34,496 nucleotides of DNA from Tomitella biformata AHU 1821 (GTDB taxonomy: Bacteria; Actinomycetota; Actinomycetes; Mycobacteriales; Mycobacteriaceae), in contig NZ_BAVQ01000011.1 of assembly GCF_000524475.1 (NCBI RefSeq), positions 1-34,496 of the forward strand, given 5' to 3'. Both the position numbers and the translations under genes were made by a program. This document shows positions 30,399-34,496 of the stretch, in pieces. Within the stretch, counting starts at the first letter, position 1, and the number at the start of each line of letters is the position of its first letter. The notes beneath the pieces are model-generated. The model searched no databases. It worked only from the letters and a program-made list of their open reading frames with translations, and was not told where the DNA came from.

Positions 30399-31817
30399 TC
30401 GCACCCGGCCGTCGTCCTGCCCCGCATGCGCGGGGAAATGCCGGGGCACCACGGTGACGAGTATCAGCGCGGTCGCGACCGCGCTGATGAGCAAGCCGAC
30501 GAACGTCGCGTGCGTCGCGGCGTTTGTCGCGATGTCTGCCGCGACCCCGTGCTGGCCGCGCAGCACGGAGTTGGTGATCGCGCCAAACACCGCCGCGCCC
30601 AGGCTCTGGCCCAGGAACCGGGCGAACATGGCGCCGCCGGTGATCGTGCCGCGCTCGGACCAGCCGACGGTGCTCTGCAGGCCGACGAGCAGCGGCGAGA
30701 CGATCAGGCCCATCCCGGCGCCCATCAGCGCGCTGCCCAGCACCGGTTGCCACACCGGCGAGGACACCGACAGCATGCTGAACACGGCGCCTGACGAGAT
30801 GGCGAATGCGGTGCCGAGCAGAGCGGTGTTCCGGAAGCCCACGCGCATATAGAGGCGCGCGGACAGCCCCGAGGCCACCGGCCAGGTGATGCTCATCGCC
30901 GCCAAGACGAACCCGGCGACCACGGGCTTGAGGCCCAGGACCTGCTGGGCCCAGTTGGGCAGGTAGATGGAAAGGCCGATCACCATCATCCCCGCCGTCA
31001 GGGTCGTGGCGTAGGAGCCGGCGGGCAGTCGGCGCGCCCACAGGTGCGGCGGCAGGATCGGCTCCGCGGCGCGGCGCTCGACGAAGACGAGGCCGATGGC
31101 GGCGCCGACGGAGACGAGGAAGGTCCCGATGCTGGCGGGGGAGTCCCACGCCCAGGTGGTGCCGCCCTGCAGCAGGCCGAGGATCAGCGCCGACGCGGAG
31201 ACCAGCACGAGCAGCGCGCCGGCATAGTCGATCCGGTGGCTGTGCCGCTCCACATCCTCGTGCAGGAGGCGGATTATCAGCAGTAGCGCAATGGCGCCGA
31301 TCGGCAGGTTCACCAGGAAGATCCAGTGCCACGTCAGGTACTCCGCGAAGAGGCCGCCGATAGCGGGGGCGACGACGGCCGCGATCCCCCACACGCTCGA
31401 CAGATAGCCCTGGACGCGGCCGCGCTCCTCGACGCTGTAGATGTCCCCGGCCACGGTGTTCACGGTGGCGCCGATCGAGCCGGCACCCAGGCCCTGCAGC
31501 GCGCGGAACAGGATCAGGATCGTCATGCTCCAGGCCATGGCCGATACGAGGGAGCCGAGCAGGAACACCACGATCCCGAAGATGAGCACCGGCTTGCGGC
31601 CGTAGAGGTCCGCGAGCTTGCCGTAGATCGGGATCGTCACGGTCTGCGCCAGCATGTAGACGGAGAAGACCCAGCCGATCTGGGAGAAGCCGCCGAGGCT
31701 GTCGACCACCTGCGGGATGGCGGTGGCGACGATGGTCGTGTCCATGGCGACAAGGGCCATGCTCAGGATCAGGGCGAACAGGACCGGCGTGCGCTTGTCG
31801 TGCCGCATCCCAGCCAT
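30366..31817 (-). CDS. DHA2-type MFS drug exporter
   Basis: This 483-residue transporter has the DHA2 (14-helix) plan. Motif A is GKLADLYGRKPVL, motif B is in LFRALQGLGAGSIGATVNTV, and motif C is in GLQGTT-like and VVAPAIGGLF positions after helix 5. The N-terminus begins with LALILSMALVAMDTTIVATAIP-like helix 1 carrying the D1 aspartate typical of the group. It probably exports a cationic or lipophilic compound by proton antiport. The start may be ATG 31817 or 31808. Its promoter region contains the long inverted repeat at 31961-32012. Confidence 0.88.
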   Translation of the reverse strand: MAGMRHDKRTPVLFALILSMALVAMDTTIVATAIPQVVDSLGGFSQIGWVFSVYMLAQTVTIPIYGKLADLYGRKPVLIFGIVVFLLGSLVSAMAWSMTILILFRALQGLGAGSIGATVNTVAGDIYSVEERGRVQGYLSSVWGIAAVVAPAIGGLFAEYLTWHWIFLVNLPIGAIALLLIIRLLHEDVERHSHRIDYAGALLVLVSASALILGLLQGGTTWAWDSPASIGTFLVSVGAAIGLVFVERRAAEPILPPHLWARRLPAGSYATTLTAGMMVIGLSIYLPNWAQQVLGLKPVVAGFVLAAMSITWPVASGLSARLYMRVGFRNTALLGTAFAISSGAVFSMLSVSSPVWQPVLGSALMGAGMGLIVSPLLVGLQSTVGWSERGTITGGAMFARFLGQSLGAAVFGAITNSVLRGQHGVAADIATNAATHATFVGLLISAVATALILVTVVPRHFPAHAGQDDGRVRSGPEQEELHE

Positions 31818-31960
31818 ATTCCAGGATTACACGGATGGCCGCCCGGGGCGGCCGCCGCCGTGCTGGTCCGGGATCCCGATGCGTATGTCGATGTTCTTCT
31901 GCCGATGAGGCTGTTGCCGAATTCAGGATGAGATGGGGATCCGACCCTAGGATTCGCGAG

Positions 31961-32012
31961 CGTGTATAGAAACGTGCAGGATTTCGCAAAAACTTGCACG
32001 TTCCTCTACACG
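31961..32012. promoter_or_regulatory. long inverted repeat upstream of the DHA2 exporter
   Basis: Two 18-base arms (CGTGTATAGAAACGTGCA and TGCACGTTCCTCTACACG) agree at 16 positions around a 16-base AT-rich spacer. The site is about 145 bases upstream of the 30366-31817 exporter start and 43 bases past the stop of the next MFS gene. The size fits a TetR-type operator; there is no T-run, so a terminator is less likely. Confidence 0.5.
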
Positions 32013-32054
32013 CTCACCGCGGGACGGGCCGCTGCGAGGGGAAGTAGCCTCGCA

Positions 32055-33440
32055 TCACGCTACTGGCGCGAGCCCTCGACGAGAGTCTTGCCGTCTCCGG
32101 ACGACGGATTGCGCCGCGATTACCGCCGCGCCGAGCAGCGTGATGGCGGCGGCGATGAGCACGGCATTGGTCCAGCCCTCGGTGATGTCGGCTCCGGTGT
32201 TGACCGCGATCACGGCGAACAGCGTGATTCCGCACGCGGCTCCGAGATAGCGGGCCGTGCTGTTGGCGCCGCTGGCCATGGCTGCGTGGTCGGGTGCCGC
32301 GCTGGCCACCGACTCGCGCCCCAGTATCGCGGTGAGAAGTCCGTTCGTGATGCCTGTCAGCGACATGGGAATGAGAAGCCACAGCGTTGAATCGGCGCCG
32401 ACCGCGGTGAGCATGCCGGCCGCTGTCAGTGCCAGCAGCGCGGCGATGGGTAGCGGGCCCTGAAGTTGGAAGGGCAGTCGACGCAGCGCCAAGGAGGCGA
32501 GCATGCTCGTCACCGCCCAGATCAGGGGCGGCACGCTCGCCATCCGCAACGAGTCGCCGAATCCCAACTGCGCCACCATCGGCAAAAACGAGGCCATGCC
32601 GATCATCCCGATGCCCAGTGTGAGGGCCCCCAGCGTGGTGGCGAGAAAGCTCGGATGCCGCAGGAGGTCGGGATCGACCAAGGGTTGTCGTGCCCACCGC
32701 TCGACCAGCCAGAGCGCGGCGAACGAGGCCAGCGTCAGCAGTGCCAGGAGCAGGGCCGCCAACCCCACCCCGTCGCGCACCTGCGTCAGGGTCGAGACGA
32801 GGAGGACCATCCCGATGATGAGGAGCACCAGTCCGCCGATATCGATGCGCCGCGGCGTGGCGGCCCGAGAATCCGGGATCGCACGCAGTGTGGGCACGAG
32901 CAGGAGTACTCCGGCCACAGCGGCCGCGGCGTAGTTCTCCCGCCAGGCTGTGCCGATATCGAGGGCCATGGCGAGCAGCGAGCCGCCGGCGACTCCGCCG
33001 CCAACACTGGCCCCCCACACCGCTGTGGCGTGGAGGCGCTCGCGTCCGGGGGGATACGAGTGGGCGAGGATCGCCAGGCCACACGCGATGACCGCCGCCC
33101 CGCCCGCCCCCTGCACAACGCGGGCGCCGACGAGGAACCACGGATCCCATGCCGCCGCGCAGGCCAGGGCGCCGACGATCACGGCAAGGAGGCCGCCGAT
33201 GTATACCCGGCGACGCCCAAGACGGTCGCCCAGGAGTCCGCCAGCGAGGAGCGCGCCGGCGAGCCCGATGCTCATGGCGCTGAGGATCCATGCGTTGGCG
33301 GTCGCCCCGGTTCCGAGGTCCGCGGACGTGGGGGCGAGCGTGGCCATCGGCGTCACGTAGGTGACGAGCACCAATGCTGTGCCGGCGGCCACCGGCACCA
33401 ACGGCCCACGCGATGATATTGGTTTGATATTCAAACTCAT
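32055..33440 (-). CDS. MFS exporter, DHA2-like, divergent from an HxlR regulator
   Basis: This 461-residue transporter has about 14 helices, motif A GLLGDRLGRRRVYIGG, a motif C-like stretch HATAVWGASVGGGVAGGSLL, and a central cytoplasmic loop with RIDIGGLVLLI. The ATG at 33440 is preceded by no clear ribosome site and the open frame extends 45 bases further; I choose 33440 because the residues before it are polar and unlike the family. A palindrome at 33422-33436 lies just inside its first codons. It is divergent from an HxlR regulator, so its expression is probably controlled by that protein. The substrate is unknown. Confidence 0.85.
   Translation of the reverse strand: MSLNIKPISSRGPLVPVAAGTALVLVTYVTPMATLAPTSADLGTGATANAWILSAMSIGLAGALLAGGLLGDRLGRRRVYIGGLLAVIVGALACAAAWDPWFLVGARVVQGAGGAAVIACGLAILAHSYPPGRERLHATAVWGASVGGGVAGGSLLAMALDIGTAWRENYAAAAVAGVLLLVPTLRAIPDSRAATPRRIDIGGLVLLIIGMVLLVSTLTQVRDGVGLAALLLALLTLASFAALWLVERWARQPLVDPDLLRHPSFLATTLGALTLGIGMIGMASFLPMVAQLGFGDSLRMASVPPLIWAVTSMLASLALRRLPFQLQGPLPIAALLALTAAGMLTAVGADSTLWLLIPMSLTGITNGLLTAILGRESVASAAPDHAAMASGANSTARYLGAACGITLFAVIAVNTGADITEGWTNAVLIAAAITLLGAAVIAAQSVVRRRQDSRRGLAPVA
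33422..33436. promoter_or_regulatory. palindrome between the HxlR gene and MFS gene
   Basis: GTTTGA-TAT-TCAAAC is a perfect inverted repeat. It lies at codons 2-6 of the MFS gene if the ATG at 33440 is right, and 26 bases before the HxlR ATG. HxlR regulators bind short palindromes close to their divergent promoters. Confidence 0.5.
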
Positions 33441-33461
33441 GGAGGTAAGGTAGCACCCATC

Positions 33462-33848
33462 ATGACAACTGTTCCCCTGGAGCAACTGCCCGGTCGACCG
33501 TGCCCGATCGCGGCCACGCTCGAGCTCGTCGGAGAGCGCTGGTCCCTGCTCGTCGTGCGCGAGATCGCCATGGGCAGCGTCCGCTTCTCCGACATCGTGC
33601 GCGGGACGGGTGCGCCGCGGGATCGGATCGCCGCGCGGCTCAAATCGCTCGAGGCCGCCGGCGTGATCCAGTGCGAGCTAAGCCCCGGAGCCCGGCGGCA
33701 CACGTACGGGTTGACCGCGTCGGGGGCTGATCTCCTTCCCGCCCTGAACGCACTGCTCGCCTGGGGTGAGCGCCACGCGGTCGCGGCCGACGATCCGCAG
33801 CGGGCAGCGCGGTACCGCACGCTCGTGGAACCTGAAGAAATCAACTGA
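33462..33848 (+). CDS. HxlR family transcription regulator
   Basis: This 128-residue winged-helix protein has the HxlR signature order: CPIAATLELVGERWSLLVVR, then RFSDIVRGTGAPRDRIAARL, the wing with YGLTASGADLLPALNALLAW, and an acidic tail. The conserved Cys near the N-terminus (Cys14) is present and can act as an electrophile or redox sensor in this family. It is divergent from an MFS exporter and precedes a thioesterase gene by 27 bases, so it may regulate both. The ATG at 33462 has GGAGGT about 15 bases upstream, which is farther than usual. Confidence 0.88.
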   Translation: MTTVPLEQLPGRPCPIAATLELVGERWSLLVVREIAMGSVRFSDIVRGTGAPRDRIAARLKSLEAAGVIQCELSPGARRHTYGLTASGADLLPALNALLAWGERHAVAADDPQRAARYRTLVEPEEIN

Positions 33849-33875
33849 CCACGTATGAATGAAATGGAGACCCAC

Positions 33876-34397
33876 ATGGCTGAGCCCGAAGCTCTCATCG
33901 CGGAGGAAAGAGAAGTGCTCGTCCGGTGGCGTGACCCACAGGTGGGGCTGGCCCAGCTGCCCGCACTCGATGGGATCGAGTTCCTCCAGAAAATAGTTTC
34001 CGGGGATCTCCCGGGCGCTCCTATCGCAAGCCATCTGAACATGGACCTCGTCGACGTCACGCACGGCACGGTGACGTTCCGCGGGCAGCCCGATGAGTCG
34101 CATTACAACCCGATTGGCATGGTCCACGGCGGTTTCGTCTGCACATTGCTCGACTCCGCCCTCGGGTGTGCCGCGCACTCCACGTTGGCGGCTGGGACCG
34201 GATACACCTCAATCGACATCAAAACCAACTTCCTCCGGCCGGTCACTGCCGACAGCGGGCCGCTGACCTGCACCGGACGGGTCGTCAAATCGGGCCGCCG
34301 AGTCATCTTCGCCGAAGGTGAAGTCGTTGATAAAGACGGCAAGACCGTGGCAACCGCCTCTAGCTCCCTGCTGGTCTTCCCTCTCGAAACGACGTGA
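33876..34397 (+). CDS. PaaI-type hotdog thioesterase
   Basis: This 173-residue hotdog-fold protein has the PaaI-type signature YNPIGMVHGGFVCTLLDSAL, in which the HGG turn and the following Asp lie at the acyl-CoA active site. It also has TSIDIKTNFLRPV on the adjacent strand and VVKSGRRVIFAEGEVVDKDG at the end. Such enzymes hydrolyse acyl- or aryl-CoA thioesters to free acid and CoA. I chose the ATG at 33876, with GGAG seven bases before it; ATG 33855 is an alternative. It follows the HxlR gene closely and is probably cotranscribed. The remaining bases to the window end hold no feature I can support. Confidence 0.87.
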   Translation: MAEPEALIAEEREVLVRWRDPQVGLAQLPALDGIEFLQKIVSGDLPGAPIASHLNMDLVDVTHGTVTFRGQPDESHYNPIGMVHGGFVCTLLDSALGCAAHSTLAAGTGYTSIDIKTNFLRPVTADSGPLTCTGRVVKSGRRVIFAEGEVVDKDGKTVATASSSLLVFPLETT

Positions 34398-34496
34398 ACG
34401 GTCAAGCTGCGACCCGTGTGTTCCAGGGTGCCGTCAAAGTCGTCTAGATAGCGTGTGAGCTGGCGGTTTGGGGAGAGACACGCCAATAGTCGTAGA

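Noticed and set aside
30355-31989. 544-codon minus-strand frame overlapping the DHA2 exporter
   Set aside because: Arg/Pro/His-rich shadow in another frame of the same strand; the exporter frame has the MFS motifs and hydrophobic helices.
32014-33456. 480-codon minus-strand frame over the second MFS gene
   Set aside because: Same reason: no membrane helices or motifs, composition of a shifted frame.
1-34496. CRISPR array, tRNA, rRNA or phage structural genes
   Set aside because: No regularly spaced repeats, cloverleaf-like segments or phage protein families were seen anywhere in the window.

Overview
The window is high-GC DNA with tightly packed genes, many 4-base stop/start overlaps (ATGA, GTGA) and frequent GTG starts. 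Its gene families (CGNR-type regulator, DUF6131-like mini-membrane protein, tandem YhgE/Pip proteins, MsnO8-type flavin monooxygenase) point to an Actinomycetota chromosome, most likely a Mycobacteriales genus such as Dietzia, Gordonia, Rhodococcus or Tsukamurella. The genus is inference; there is no rRNA or tRNA here to settle it.

Region 1 (1-560) is insertion-sequence debris: the 3' end of an IS1634/IS4-type transposase gene beside the 5' stub of an IS256-type transposase. Region 2 (570-5338) is a two-gene minus-strand operon of YhgE/Pip membrane proteins.

Region 3 (5611-11786) is the most unusual part. It is a 6.2-kb segment bounded by inverted repeats matching at 25 of 26 bases, with ACCG directly outside each repeat. 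Inside lie an IS3-type orfA remnant, an HTH-zeta toxin pair, a GlxA-type regulator divergent from a cysteine hydrolase, a CGNR regulator divergent from a luciferase-like monooxygenase (frameshifted beside a perfect 23-base inverted repeat), and a small AT-richer gene. Its right border cuts a RidA-like gene. Joining the two flanks on paper, with one ACCG, continues the RidA reading frame, so the segment probably inserted into a minus-strand array that ran methyltransferase, ridA-like, then the YhgE/Pip pair.

Region 4 (11787-16881) holds the damaged ridA-like gene, a methyltransferase, and a minus-strand operon phnD-phnC-phnE-phosphatase-tetR with overlapping genes: a phosph(on)ate-type ABC importer coupled to a Cys-dependent phosphatase and its own regulator. 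Region 5 (17107-21928) has an FAD monooxygenase, a 34-codon stub of a PEP mutase/isocitrate lyase-family gene, CorA, a PH-domain membrane protein, a 51-residue DUF6131-like protein and a spermidine-synthase-like methyltransferase whose 3' end is partly duplicated nearby.

Region 6 (22183-29206) is a plus-strand catabolic cluster: amino acid dehydrogenase, then class III aminotransferase, semialdehyde dehydrogenase, GntR/FCD regulator, D-2-hydroxyacid dehydrogenase and amidase. A perfect 12-base inverted repeat lies before the aminotransferase. It looks like a route for releasing, transaminating and oxidising an amide or omega-amino compound. Region 7 (29228-34397) carries a zinc-finger anti-sigma-like protein, a doubly damaged pseudogene, a small membrane protein, two MFS exporters with a long inverted repeat between them, a divergent HxlR regulator with a palindrome at the exporter start, and a PaaI-type thioesterase. 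Several genes in the window are broken, so it looks like a region in active decay and rearrangement.
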